Source: Planctomycetota bacterium (GTDB taxonomy: Bacteria > Planctomycetota > PUPC01 > JACPCR01). From it: a stretch of DNA of 42,244 nucleotides. The DNA is taken from NCBI GenBank assembly GCA_027625095.1, contig JAQBXN010000071.1, forward strand, positions 1 to 42,244, given 5' to 3'. The notes under the pieces are model-generated. The model saw only the letters and a list, made by a program, of their open reading frames with translations, did not search any database and had not been told where the DNA came from. Positions 33,701-40,500 of the stretch are shown piece by piece. A program made the position numbers and the translations under genes. Within the stretch, counting starts at the first letter, position 1; each line of letters starts with the position of its first letter.

Positions 33701-35749
33701 GCTCTTGAAGATGAGATCAAGATCGGAACGGATGACCAGTGTGGTTGACTCCCAGTCTTCCTCGCTCACGTTGACGATACAGACGCCGGGTTTGTTGGCC
33801 TCGAACGGAATGACAATTTCCTGTTCGATGGGTTTGTATTTTTCGTAGTCGGCAATCTTCACTTCCCAGGTCTTGTCCGGCTGAATGAGCTCGATATCCA
33901 GGTTTTCAACGCCGCTGATGCAGTGAACTTTGTGGAAGTAAGCTTCGAGGTCGAGGAAGTATTGCTTGAGGGTCAGCTTCTCCATGTTCCGGACATTGAC
34001 CTTGATCCTGGCATCCTCGTTCGTTCGAAATTTACGCTCAACCTCCAGCCTGAGCTGCTTCTGCGTCATTACCGTTATTCTTGACTGCGCATGGGAATAC
34101 ATTGAGCCCCATCGCAGGCGGCGATAGGCATCGAGGGCCTTTTCGAGATCACCAATCTTCTCTTCATAAATGAGGCCAATCCTGTAAAGCGCCAGCGACG
34201 ACTCTTCGGTGTTTGGGTACTTACTGACAAGCTTCGACCACTCTTCGATGGCTGCCTCATACTCCCTCCGAACCTCTTTGGCATCGCCCTTTGCCTCATC
34301 CTGTTTCTGCGCTTCGGAGTAGTGGATCTGGCCGAGGGTGAAAAGAATCTGGCGGGCGCGTCCATCAAGAGGATGCATTTGGAGAAACTCATTGAACTCC
34401 TTGCGAGCAAGCGCGTAGTCCTTCCCGGCCACAGCTTCGACGCCAATCTGAAACTGCGCATTCACTATTCCATTCTGACTGGCCGACCAGTGCGGCCCGT
34501 TGGGAAATTGCGCGATGTAGCGCTTCCAGGCTTTGGCCGCATCCAAGTATTTCTTCTGCTGGAATCGGATTTCACCGATGTAAAAAACAGCCAGTTTGCG
34601 CCACTCTTCGAGCAGTTGGGCCGGCGACGTTCCGCTTTGGGGATCCTTTATCGTCGCGGCTTCACCCCTGGGCAGATCAAAGCCTTTCCCAGCTACAAAA
34701 TCCTCGAAAGCGGGAATCGCCTGATCTCCGCGGCCGTGATTTCGATAAGTCTCACCAATCAGCCATGCGGCGTTCACAGCATTCTTGTGACGCGGAAACT
34801 TTTCCAGGAATTCTCTGGCAACCTTGATTCCCCGTTCCAGTTCATCAGCGCTCGGGGCCGGCAATCGATAGCTGCCTACGGTCAGCCAGAGACTGTCGGA
34901 GACGAGCGATTCATTTTCGTTCACCCCCTTCATAGCGAGTAGATCCTCAATATTCTGCCTGGCCGCGGCATGCTGCCCCGAGGTGAGCTGGGATTCGGCA
35001 AGCGCGTACCTGGCTTCGAAACGATGCTTTCCCGCTGGTGGTGGATTTTCATTCTTCTGATTTCGGTTTCGCTCTGCGCTACCGACCGCTCCCGTCCAAT
35101 CCGGATCGAATTCACTCAGGTAAGCCCTGTAGTCGTTCACGGCCTGATTGAAATTGCCGGCGGCCTGAATCGTCTTACCACGCTTGAACATGACCTCGTC
35201 CTTAAGTTCACGTCCGATTTCCATACCCAGTGCCTTCCCATAAAGGTTGTAAGCCTTTCCATAGTTTGGTGGAGTTGCGCCAACGTCGTCGGCATTTGGC
35301 TTCCTGGAAAGCTCGTCAGCAAACTGAATGTAAACACCGGCAATCTCATGTTTACGCGCCTGGGAGAGCAGCCGGTTGGCCTCTTCTTCATAGATGACCT
35401 CAGCCTCCTGGAATTTCTTTTCCTTGAGCAGCGCCTGGGCCTTGAGGAAGCGCGCCTTTCGCATCCAACTCGATTTGTTCTGTCCGATGACCTTGTCACA
35501 TTCGGTAGCCGCCTCGCCGAACCTGCCGCCATGAAACACCGCCAGGGCTTTCAAATAGATCGCATAATCCGCATCGTCCGGATTGGTCTTGAGATAGTCG
35601 TTCGCCGCAGCCTCAGCCCCGGAAAAGTCGCCGGCCTGCAGTGCTGCACGGGTCGGCAGAAGAGTCGGCTTCACTTCTTCGGCGAAAAGCCAGGATTGCA
35701 GTAAGAGTCCGGATAACCACACCTTCAGAACACGGGTGGAATTTTTCAT
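27713..35749 (-). CDS. Giant TPR/alpha-2-macroglobulin family protein
   Basis: Predicted periplasmic or surface protein of 2678 residues. ATG at 35749 has AGAGGA 7 nt upstream; the ATG at 35755 is too close to it. Signal peptide to about residue 25 (WLSGLLLQSWLFA). Tetratricopeptide-type repeats fill about 30-580. Macroglobulin domains follow: MG2-like TPRGFIYTDRSAYRPGHEV near 772, a bait-region domain ending SLALVDEALFAIYP near 1240, a charged low-complexity linker at about 1320-1395 that could be the bait, and the A2M domain (DAVRWLPAVVTDKTGKAKV) near 1395. The alpha-helical thioester-type domain spans about 1600-1850 (GGWAWMAPENDS). No CxEQ thioester is found; a six-proline run near 1618 occupies that place. 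A second TPR block (about 2100-2420) and a Gln-rich tail (about 2610-2678) end it. Related bacterial A2Ms trap proteases. Confidence 0.85.
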   Translation of the reverse strand: MKNSTRVLKVWLSGLLLQSWLFAEEVKPTLLPTRAALQAGDFSGAEAAANDYLKTNPDDADYAIYLKALAVFHGGRFGEAATECDKVIGQNKSSWMRKARFLKAQALLKEKKFQEAEVIYEEEANRLLSQARKHEIAGVYIQFADELSRKPNADDVGATPPNYGKAYNLYGKALGMEIGRELKDEVMFKRGKTIQAAGNFNQAVNDYRAYLSEFDPDWTGAVGSAERNRNQKNENPPPAGKHRFEARYALAESQLTSGQHAAARQNIEDLLAMKGVNENESLVSDSLWLTVGSYRLPAPSADELERGIKVAREFLEKFPRHKNAVNAAWLIGETYRNHGRGDQAIPAFEDFVAGKGFDLPRGEAATIKDPQSGTSPAQLLEEWRKLAVFYIGEIRFQQKKYLDAAKAWKRYIAQFPNGPHWSASQNGIVNAQFQIGVEAVAGKDYALARKEFNEFLQMHPLDGRARQILFTLGQIHYSEAQKQDEAKGDAKEVRREYEAAIEEWSKLVSKYPNTEESSLALYRIGLIYEEKIGDLEKALDAYRRLRWGSMYSHAQSRITVMTQKQLRLEVERKFRTNEDARIKVNVRNMEKLTLKQYFLDLEAYFHKVHCISGVENLDIELIQPDKTWEVKIADYEKYKPIEQEIVIPFEANKPGVCIVNVSEEDWESTTLVIRSDLDLIFKSSRRELLVFVQNMLGSKPEEGVDLLISDGRKVFATGKTGKDGVFRKKFDELNGLDDVRVFAGKGGSVASNDVSLQGLGFSQGLTPRGFIYTDRSAYRPGHEVSIRGILREVKDGSYRAPAGETYTVSVNDPQGRMLRQEELKLSEFGTFNTKMRLDTGSPLGSYTVIARRFYAAAERQHHQDGPTFTGNFVVQKFQLDKMRLKFSFPQKVYFRGESVEGELTASYYWGEPVADRQVRYFLPDGKTYLEKTDPKGRLKIKFDTTGMTPGSSLFFQASIEGENVRTNEGLFLATLGFSLSVHVSQDLILSGEPFDVTVTADGPDGKPVGKDVTLFVLRTQPPKPDPVLEAVPWMRMPLMPSAEVTVSEHKLKTDAKTGKAVQRLMLGKGGHYILRAAGQDRFEQTVTGEGGVQISDDEDSTKLRFFSDSDTFQVGGEARVRLHSRLENNLTLMTWEGEEILHYEILPVKKGYNKIEFGLKHDHFPNFRLSAATMDKQMLRTASKDFNVERELKVQVKPLKEIFLPGEGAEVEITVTDQLGRPVAGELSLALVDEALFAIYPDNTPKILDFFQAGAYRHAELRAGSTCGFRRDGITKEVLKAYQDETERLVRQMELQKQSGLTVQNGFGAVDMLAAEMPENAPGEGSAAARAPRTPGKPSIAIPYESKIRENAGSKKRGANKDSEELADQVMGGNGDFDDGSSTRGESDRARREMPDAVRWLPAVVTDKTGKAKVTIPMPENTTQWRLTARGCSVETLVGEATANAVTRKDFFVTIKAPGLLQEGDRVRVMARVHNLTDYEGDAKLTLKLSEGSRPLNNLSKTIKISKQGNTEFLFDSVVVPPSLMLAIEVSAEADKMKDALSREFPIRPYGLEYADHEGGIARDDTKISLELPKDQTYTATWMTVSISPRQDRVVLDLAMNGVRHLQRAEGDIILPPPPPPVGSFPGSELLASISGLVYAREIKALDSIIHDLTERSLSLISGLVVSQRQDGGWAWMAPENDSDTFVTSMSYWALSAATRAGLPVHNQTSDAAQNWLTNQFRQVAAQDNDAKAVILHALSLSNKADFANANRLYRERNKLSSPALAYAALTFVNLGRKEIAQEILQVLEAKSRVQQEGPITTCWWEGTRAHAWLDDSTEVTAISLLAMSKVSATSARVKQAVDYLMKQKGCYGFSSGKARGPVVAALADYFGHTKFAEADYRLAVKVNGKLIKSIETAGDQPSLLIPVPMDILQAGRNEVEFDMEGRGEFAYAATIRGFSSTLKDPVSFKYPYIHNRYYYHANLEYRGLPLSVVSTSPVHKLSLGQRARVWIDVYHTSYQGYMVIEENIPAGMILVEGSLRGSFKHHEVHDSTIVMHFPPQQQISDISYELVAYATGDYRVLPTVMRDSVNPDRMRIGPKSEISVLALGEESSDDYVLNDAERYHLGSAYFNDGNHDRALGYLSELFTRNRTYNEKDVARMLLWIHTSPDFYDAKRIVEMFEVLRERYPDLFIPFDRILVVGRAYRDIGEFERAWLVLRATIDASFINDSNVSAVLQDEGQFLGSIDYQEDLWREYPDTSDVASSLFALSQALYQQAPQAHLLANREHQIALAHGEKKARDRSPDKNEMLSECIRVLDSFLTLYPVSPLGDDAAFSMTNAFLDLKDYKRVVSLSNVFQRRYEKSNFQSSFQYMTALGHFWQRNYDEALSSAKLVADGESKDRDFARYILGQIFHAHGKPADAIQWYLLVKDQYPDAKEAIGYFEEKRFLLEEVSIFRPGEPVKAKLKYRNIKEANLQVYRVDLMKLYLREKNLSSITQVKLAGIKPELENTIELGDGKDYIDKEKEAELNLKEEAAYLLIARGDGLFASGLVLITPLKIEVQEEAVSGRVRANVINAIEGGYKANVHVKAIGTQDTEFRSGETDLRGIYIADNLRGKATVIAREGETRYAFYRGEKWLGAPESAQQTQPPQQQLEQSTSPSYDSNLQMQNKSIQQFNYQQFDQMRRGKQKGVQIKAAL

Positions 35750-35892
35750 GAACATTTCCTCTTAAGGTAGGACTGACTTTCTGTGATGAATGCCCTGCGA
35801 ACAACTGCCATCCAGTCTCAGACGATTGAATCCGCCGTAGGTTTCGAAGGAAGAGCAGACCAAAGCCGCGGGCCGGCAAAAACCCCAAGACC

Positions 35893-36630
35893 TCAGTCCA
35901 ATACGACCCCTTCGGGCCACCTGTTCTGCGGCTCGTAACCGAATAACTTTCGGGGAATCTCCAAATCCAGGTGCGGACGGTGCACCCATCTGCTGGCGCC
36001 GAATACCACGCAATACGGGTCTTTGAACTCTGCATCGACGATACACGAGAAAAATCTCCCTGCGTCCCCAGCGCTGAAATAAAAGTCCTGGGCGTCAGGC
36101 CATTCGGCAATCATGTCCACGTGTGCCTGCTCCCTCGGACAGAAACCTGGCCTGACAACAACTACCTGCAGGCCATGCTCACTGGAATAAACCTTGCCTG
36201 CCGATTCCGCGAAGGCCTTCGTTGCCGCGTACATAGTTGCCGGCGTCGTCGGCATATCCACGGTGATCGGGAAAGGCCCTTCATGCCGCCAATTCATCTG
36301 AACCGAACTTGTCAGGACAGTTCGCTTAATACCTGCCTTACGGGCTGCTTCAAGGATGTTGTACACGCCGACTATGTTGTTCGGCAGGAGTTCGTTCATG
36401 AAGTCTGCTTCGTCCGGGGTCGCCGCAAGGTGAATGACCTGCTCCATCCCCTGCATTGCGGCTTCGACCGCGGACGTGTCCGTGAGATTGCCGACGACCG
36501 AATCCTCGAGGCTTGGATGCGACCGGATATCGAACCCGCGCACCGTGTGCCTCCGAGAAAGTAATTCACTGCAGACTGCCCGACCGATTCTCCCCGAACA
36601 TCCGGTAACTAATACGCTTTTATGTGACAT
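35893..36630 (-). CDS. NAD-dependent epimerase/dehydrogenase (uronate-dehydrogenase-like SDR)
   Basis: Short extended-type SDR of 245 residues. Cofactor motif VTGCSGRIGRAV is at residues 8-19, DIRSHP after beta-2 suggests NAD preference, and HLAATPDEADF plus NIVGVYNILEAARKAG match epimerase relatives. The catalytic Ser is in LTSSVQMNW and YxxxK in YAATKAFAES. The short C-terminal domain and overall layout recall uronate dehydrogenases, which would suit pectin-fragment use alongside the PL22-like protein, but this is inference. AAGGAG lies 9 nt before the ATG at 36630. A dispersed repeat element lies just upstream. Confidence 0.82.
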   Translation of the reverse strand: MSHKSVLVTGCSGRIGRAVCSELLSRRHTVRGFDIRSHPSLEDSVVGNLTDTSAVEAAMQGMEQVIHLAATPDEADFMNELLPNNIVGVYNILEAARKAGIKRTVLTSSVQMNWRHEGPFPITVDMPTTPATMYAATKAFAESAGKVYSSEHGLQVVVVRPGFCPREQAHVDMIAEWPDAQDFYFSAGDAGRFFSCIVDAEFKDPYCVVFGASRWVHRPHLDLEIPRKLFGYEPQNRWPEGVVLD

Positions 36631-36720
36631 TTGAACTGTCTCCTTTTGAACTTCGGTGTGTCATAGATGAGTGACCCTCACTTCTCAATTCCTTAAACAG
36701 GCTTGCAGTCGTTTTAGTAG

Positions 36721-37140
36721 GCCGGAGTCGGGTGCACGAACTGCTTTCGGGGCGAAGAATGAAGAATTCAGACCCCTGCCGCCTTGGGGACTGTTGATTT
36801 AATGATGCCACCGGCTTGCCCGGTGGAGTTTCACGTTTCGAAGTTGCGGGCGTCCTGACAGCTTTCAAGCGTGAAAACTCAACTGGGCAAGCCAGTGGCA
36901 TCTCATGAATGCATTACAACCTGCGCGAGAAAAGAGCGTGAAAACTCCACTGGGCAAGCCAGTGGCATCTCATGAATGCATTCCAACCTGCCGCGAGAAA
37001 AGAGCGTGAAACTCCACTGGGCAAGCCAGTGGCATCTTGAGATAGCAAGGAACTGATTAAACCGACAGTCCCCAAGGCGGCGGGGGCCGCGTAACCAACC
37101 TCTTTTGCTCCGCAAACAGTTCGTGCATCCGCCGGAGTTT
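36721..37140. repeat. Dispersed element with long imperfect inverted arms (copy 1)
   Basis: The outer arms match when inverted: TGCACGAACTG at 36733-36743 against CAGTTCGTGCA near 37118-37128, and GCCGCCTTGGGGACTGT at 36779-36795 against ACAGTCCCCAAGGCGG at 37065-37080. Inside are one inverted and three direct hairpin units. A second copy in opposite orientation runs off the right edge of the window. It has no coding capacity, so it resembles a miniature non-autonomous element or a complex REP-type sequence. It fills most of the 590-bp gap between the SDR gene and the ICL-family gene. Confidence 0.85.
36869..37032. repeat. 67-bp tandem repeats with hairpin core
   Basis: Hairpin cores CAACTGGGCAAGCCAGTGG at 36880, CCACTGGGCAAGCCAGTGG at 36947 and again at 37014 are exactly 67 bp apart. 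The 48 bp between cores is nearly identical (single-base differences). An inverted, diverged core CCACCGGCTTGCCCGGTGG lies at 36808-36826, where paired changes keep the stem intact. Confidence 0.9.
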
Positions 37141-37220
37141 CACTCCGTCGGGCCACCGCGTTAAACTCCGTGCTGTGACAATCTTCTAACAGAGCACCCT
37201 TTATTGGAGAATCGATCCTC

Positions 37221-38087
37221 ATGACACCCGGCAACAGACTACGCGAAATCCTGGCGCAACCCACAATCCTCACGCTGCCCGGCGTTTATGACTGCATTGG
37301 TGCACGCCTGGTTGAGCAGATCGGTTTCGAAGTTGTCTTTACGAGCGGCTTCGGGATTTCCGGCTCGACACTCGGCCGACCGGACTACGGTTTTCTGACC
37401 GCTACCGAAGTCATTTACAGCGTCGCCAGGATGGCAAGGTCCGTGAGCATTCCGTTGGTAGCCGACATCGACACCGGTTACGGCAATCCACTGAATGTGA
37501 TGCGCACGGTCGAAGATGTTGTCCAGGCCGGTGTGGCCGGAGTCATTCTGGAAGACCAGGAGTGGCCGAAGAAGTGTGGTCACTTTTCAGGCAAACGCGT
37601 CATCAGCATGAGCGAGCATGTGGAAAAAGTTCATGCAGCCGTTGAAGCTCGTGGGGCAAGCGGCCTGGTCATTATCGGCCGGACGGATGCCCGGGCGCCG
37701 CTGGGATTGGATGAGGCCATCAAGCGGGGCCGCGCCTATTTTGAGGCGGGAGCGGACGTGGTGTTCATTGAGGCGCCGCAATCCACTGAGGAACTCAAAG
37801 AGATCTCTGCGGCCTTCCCGGACACCCCGACTTTTGCCAACATGATCGAAGGCGGCCGCACCCCATTCATGTCCACCGAAGAGTTGGAAGAGCTGGGATT
37901 CAAGATCGTGGTCTATCCTCTGTCCGGTCTGTTCTCCGCGACAAAGGCCCAGATGGATTGCCTTCGCCATCTGCGAGAACACGGCTCGACAAAGGGCTAC
38001 GGGCCGCAATTGGTGTTCAAGGAATTCGAGGAGTTGATCGGAGTGCCGGGTTACAGGGAGTTGGAGGAGAGGTTCAAAGTGAGTTGA
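37221..38087 (+). CDS. Isocitrate lyase/PEP mutase family enzyme
   Basis: TIM-barrel enzyme of 288 residues making or breaking C-C or C-P bonds of 2-hydroxy- or 2-oxo-acids (methylisocitrate lyase, oxaloacetate hydrolase and PEP mutase are members). Family landmarks: LPGVYDCIGARLVEQIGF, the metal-site ADIDTGYGNP near residue 82, LEDQEWPKKCGHFSGK with the KKCGH active-site loop near 117, IIGRTDAR and FANMIEGGRTP. The KKCGH loop suggests a lyase rather than a mutase. GGAG lies about 12 nt before the ATG. Exact substrate undetermined; glyoxylate from a lyase could connect with the glycolate oxidase genes, by inference. Confidence 0.87.
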   Translation: MTPGNRLREILAQPTILTLPGVYDCIGARLVEQIGFEVVFTSGFGISGSTLGRPDYGFLTATEVIYSVARMARSVSIPLVADIDTGYGNPLNVMRTVEDVVQAGVAGVILEDQEWPKKCGHFSGKRVISMSEHVEKVHAAVEARGASGLVIIGRTDARAPLGLDEAIKRGRAYFEAGADVVFIEAPQSTEELKEISAAFPDTPTFANMIEGGRTPFMSTEELEELGFKIVVYPLSGLFSATKAQMDCLRHLREHGSTKGYGPQLVFKEFEELIGVPGYRELEERFKVS

Positions 38088-38089
38088 AC

Positions 38090-38115
38090 TAATGAGTAAT
38101 GAGTAATGAGTAATG
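38090..38115. repeat. 7-bp tandem repeat array TAATGAG
   Basis: Three full TAATGAG units and a partial TAATG begin 2 nt after the stop of the ICL-family gene. Two further related units (TAATGAG, TAATGCG) lie at 38286-38299. Confidence 0.9.
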
Positions 38116-38391
38116 CATATCGCAGCCGTAAGCCCGCAACCAAAGAGAAGAGAAGTGCTTCCAACGAATTCAAGGAAACAACGAATGGGGAAGGAAGAAG
38201 AATGCAAATTGGCATTGCCTTAGTCTGATGAGGCTTACCCCTCCAAAATCTTTCAAAGAAAACAAGAAACTCAACTGTAACCGTGTAATGAGTAATGCGT
38301 AAGCTTTGCAGAGCATTCTCCTGCTTCGAAGGTTCAGGATGCCACCGAATCTGAGACGTAGTTCGAGCTGAATCGAAGCTCCCTAACGCAC

Positions 38392-38419
38392 TTACCCATT
38401 ACTCTTTACTCATTACTCC
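38392..38419. repeat. Inverted 7-bp repeat array overlapping the transporter 3' end
   Basis: Units TTACCCA, TTACTCT, TTACTCA and TTACTCC are the inverse of the TAATGAG array at 38090. On the minus strand the array encodes the last residues (VMSKE) and the TAA stop of the transporter gene at 38399. The 311 bp between the convergent genes is thus bracketed by inverted arrays; no gene or terminator was seen in it. Confidence 0.85.
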
Positions 38420-39382
38420 TTTCTTCAGCCGATCACAGTCGTAGCCGCCATACAACAACTGCACCAGGTGGTAGAGAATCATCGGCAGCGATGCCATGGG
38501 CGTGAAGAATTCGGTGGCGATGACCACCGTCGCGGCGAGCGTCTTTTGCGAGGAGGCAAAGCCAACTGCGATCGAGTCCTCCATGTTCAAGCCCGCCATC
38601 CTAGCCCCGCCGACAGAGAGACGAATCAGGACAAAATAAATCAGGAAACAGAAAACCATCATTTGCAAAGCGACCTTTGGTAACTGCTCATAAAACGCCG
38701 GCTCTGCGTTGAAGAATGTCCGGCACACTGCGGTGAAGACAACAACCAGTATTCCAACCTGTGAGAGCTTGGAAGCGATCGGCCGGACAGGCTCGATTTT
38801 TTCGCCGGCAAATGCAGAAACAATCTGAGCAATCAGGATCGGGATGAGCACGCCAATTACCAACTTGAAAATCATCTCAGACACATCAACTTCGATCGTA
38901 GTGCCAAGAAAGGCACCGATCATCGCGGGAGTGAGAAAGACACTGACCAGGTTGCTCAAATTAGCCAGCACAATGCTCAGCGCATGGTTACCACCACAGA
39001 TTCTGGTGTAGACGATTGCGGAGCTCACCGTGGAGGCCGTACAGCCGACGAGCACACATCCCTGGAAGAGTTCGCTATCCTTTCCGAACAGCGACCAGCC
39101 CAGCCCAAAAGCCACAGCCGGGGCTATAACATAGGTCATGACCAGGCTCAGCAGGCTGGCCTTCCAGTTCAGGACTGATTCGACCAGAGCGCGTAGATTT
39201 GCCGTCAACCCGACGCAGAACATGATCAGCGTCAAGGTGATCAGGGACCAGTGGCGCGGAAAGTGCTCGCCCAGGGTTGTGTATCGGCCAAGGAAGAATC
39301 CAAGAATGCTGACCACTACCAGCGCGATCAGGAACCAGCGTTTCTTGAGTGCTTCAGTAAGGGTTGGTTTGGTGTCGTTCAT
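38399..39382 (-). CDS. Bile acid:sodium symporter family (SBF-like) transporter
   Basis: Polytopic inner-membrane transporter of 327 residues of the BASS superfamily, with about nine or ten hydrophobic segments. The conserved GCTASTVSSAIVYTRICGGN near residue 112 (quoted at its limit) and the FASSQKTLAAT motif near 285 correspond to the two crossover sites of the fold. Members carry organic anions with sodium; some carry keto-acids or sulfonates. The ATG overlaps the stop of the LuxE-like gene as ATGA, so it is the last gene of a three-gene operon and probably moves its substrate or product. Its last codons and stop lie in a 7-bp repeat array. Confidence 0.87.
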   Translation of the reverse strand: MNDTKPTLTEALKKRWFLIALVVVSILGFFLGRYTTLGEHFPRHWSLITLTLIMFCVGLTANLRALVESVLNWKASLLSLVMTYVIAPAVAFGLGWSLFGKDSELFQGCVLVGCTASTVSSAIVYTRICGGNHALSIVLANLSNLVSVFLTPAMIGAFLGTTIEVDVSEMIFKLVIGVLIPILIAQIVSAFAGEKIEPVRPIASKLSQVGILVVVFTAVCRTFFNAEPAFYEQLPKVALQMMVFCFLIYFVLIRLSVGGARMAGLNMEDSIAVGFASSQKTLAATVVIATEFFTPMASLPMILYHLVQLLYGGYDCDRLKKGVMSKE

Positions 39383-40500
39383 CCATTGTTATTCGTAAGC
39401 ATTTCGTCGAGTGTCAGCGAGCATCCTTTGGATGCTGCGCCCGGTGCGCGGCCGAAAACTTCAAATCCGTCATCTCTTCTTACACCCCAGTCCGAGGTTA
39501 GCAGATGCACTACGGAGCCGCGATTACTGAGGTCGCAAATCTGAATCAAGCCCTCCCCTTCAGTCTCCTGCATTGTCTCCGGATCGAGAATACTGACCCT
39601 CGACCAGTGTGGGACGGACTTAAAGTGTCGCGGGACACGGCCTTCGAGTGAGTCCTTCAGCTTGACATCATAAAACTGGACACAGATTTCAGACATCCCG
39701 TATTCATTCACGATGTGAGTGTCAGGAATGCTGAAAAGCTCGGCGAGCATCCTGTGTAATTCCTCGCGTGGAATCTCTCTCGTCTTCCCCTTGTATCCGC
39801 CAGTTTCCATGAGTCTGGATCCGGCCGGAAGCTCAAACGATTTGCTGAGGCGATAGCATTCATCAAGCAGATGAACGAATGAAAAAGCCGCACCAAGCAG
39901 CATCACAGGCTGACAAGTCGAACACGCCTGTGTAAGGGCTTCAATAAGCCGATCATCTTCAAAGCTCCCTCCGGCATTGACGAAGTAACCGCTTTCCTCC
40001 GTGCCGAACTTTTCCATAGCGACCTGAATCATGTGGATCAACGAAGAGTCAGGCTGTGAAGTCGCTGAGGGCATCAGGCACAGGAAGGGCATTTTCAGAT
40101 TGTAGTCCTGGCGCCCGGCGACAAGCCTGTCGGGCAGCATGTGCTCTCTAAAATTAGGCAACAGCGAGGCTTCATAAATCTCCAGGGTGTCCAAGTGATG
40201 CCGGCTTCGATCCTGCTGGGTGGTGCCGCTGCTGCGAAACGTGCGCACGGCTCGCTCAGGAGGAAAGGAACAGAACTCCGCAGATTTGAAAGCATCGGTC
40301 GGGACGGATGGTATCTGTCGCCAGTCTTCGGCATCCGCAGGAGTCAGACCTCGATTCCGGCAAAGCCGCTGATAGAGCTGATTGTGCTGAAACTGGTGCT
40401 CGAATAATCGTAGCGCCAGCGTGTTGAACTCTTCTTCTGTTGGCCGGCTTTCGGCCTGAATGAACTGAATGATCTGCTGGTCGAGATCGGCAGTATTCAT
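39379..40500 (-). CDS. LuxE-like acyl-protein synthetase
   Basis: Acyl-adenylating enzyme of the LuxE family (PF04443 type), 373 residues. LuxE activates a fatty acid with ATP and carries it as a thioester. Adenylation motifs are visible: FRSSGTTQQDRSRH near residue 87, METGGYKGKTREI and NEYGMSEICVQFYD near 255. The C-terminal GRAPGAASKGCSLTLDEML keeps a cysteine (about residue 360) at the place of the acyl-accepting Cys of LuxE. ATG at 40500 has GGAGG 4 nt upstream and overlaps the aminotransferase stop (ATGA). No LuxC reductase, LuxD or luciferase is next to it, so the acyl acceptor and substrate are unknown. Confidence 0.85.
   Translation of the reverse strand: MNTADLDQQIIQFIQAESRPTEEEFNTLALRLFEHQFQHNQLYQRLCRNRGLTPADAEDWRQIPSVPTDAFKSAEFCSFPPERAVRTFRSSGTTQQDRSRHHLDTLEIYEASLLPNFREHMLPDRLVAGRQDYNLKMPFLCLMPSATSQPDSSLIHMIQVAMEKFGTEESGYFVNAGGSFEDDRLIEALTQACSTCQPVMLLGAAFSFVHLLDECYRLSKSFELPAGSRLMETGGYKGKTREIPREELHRMLAELFSIPDTHIVNEYGMSEICVQFYDVKLKDSLEGRVPRHFKSVPHWSRVSILDPETMQETEGEGLIQICDLSNRGSVVHLLTSDWGVRRDDGFEVFGRAPGAASKGCSLTLDEMLTNNNG

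Noticed and set aside
36869..37032. CRISPR array
   Set aside because: The 67-bp units are contiguous and the sequence between hairpin cores is itself repeated, so there are no unique spacers; no cas gene is present.
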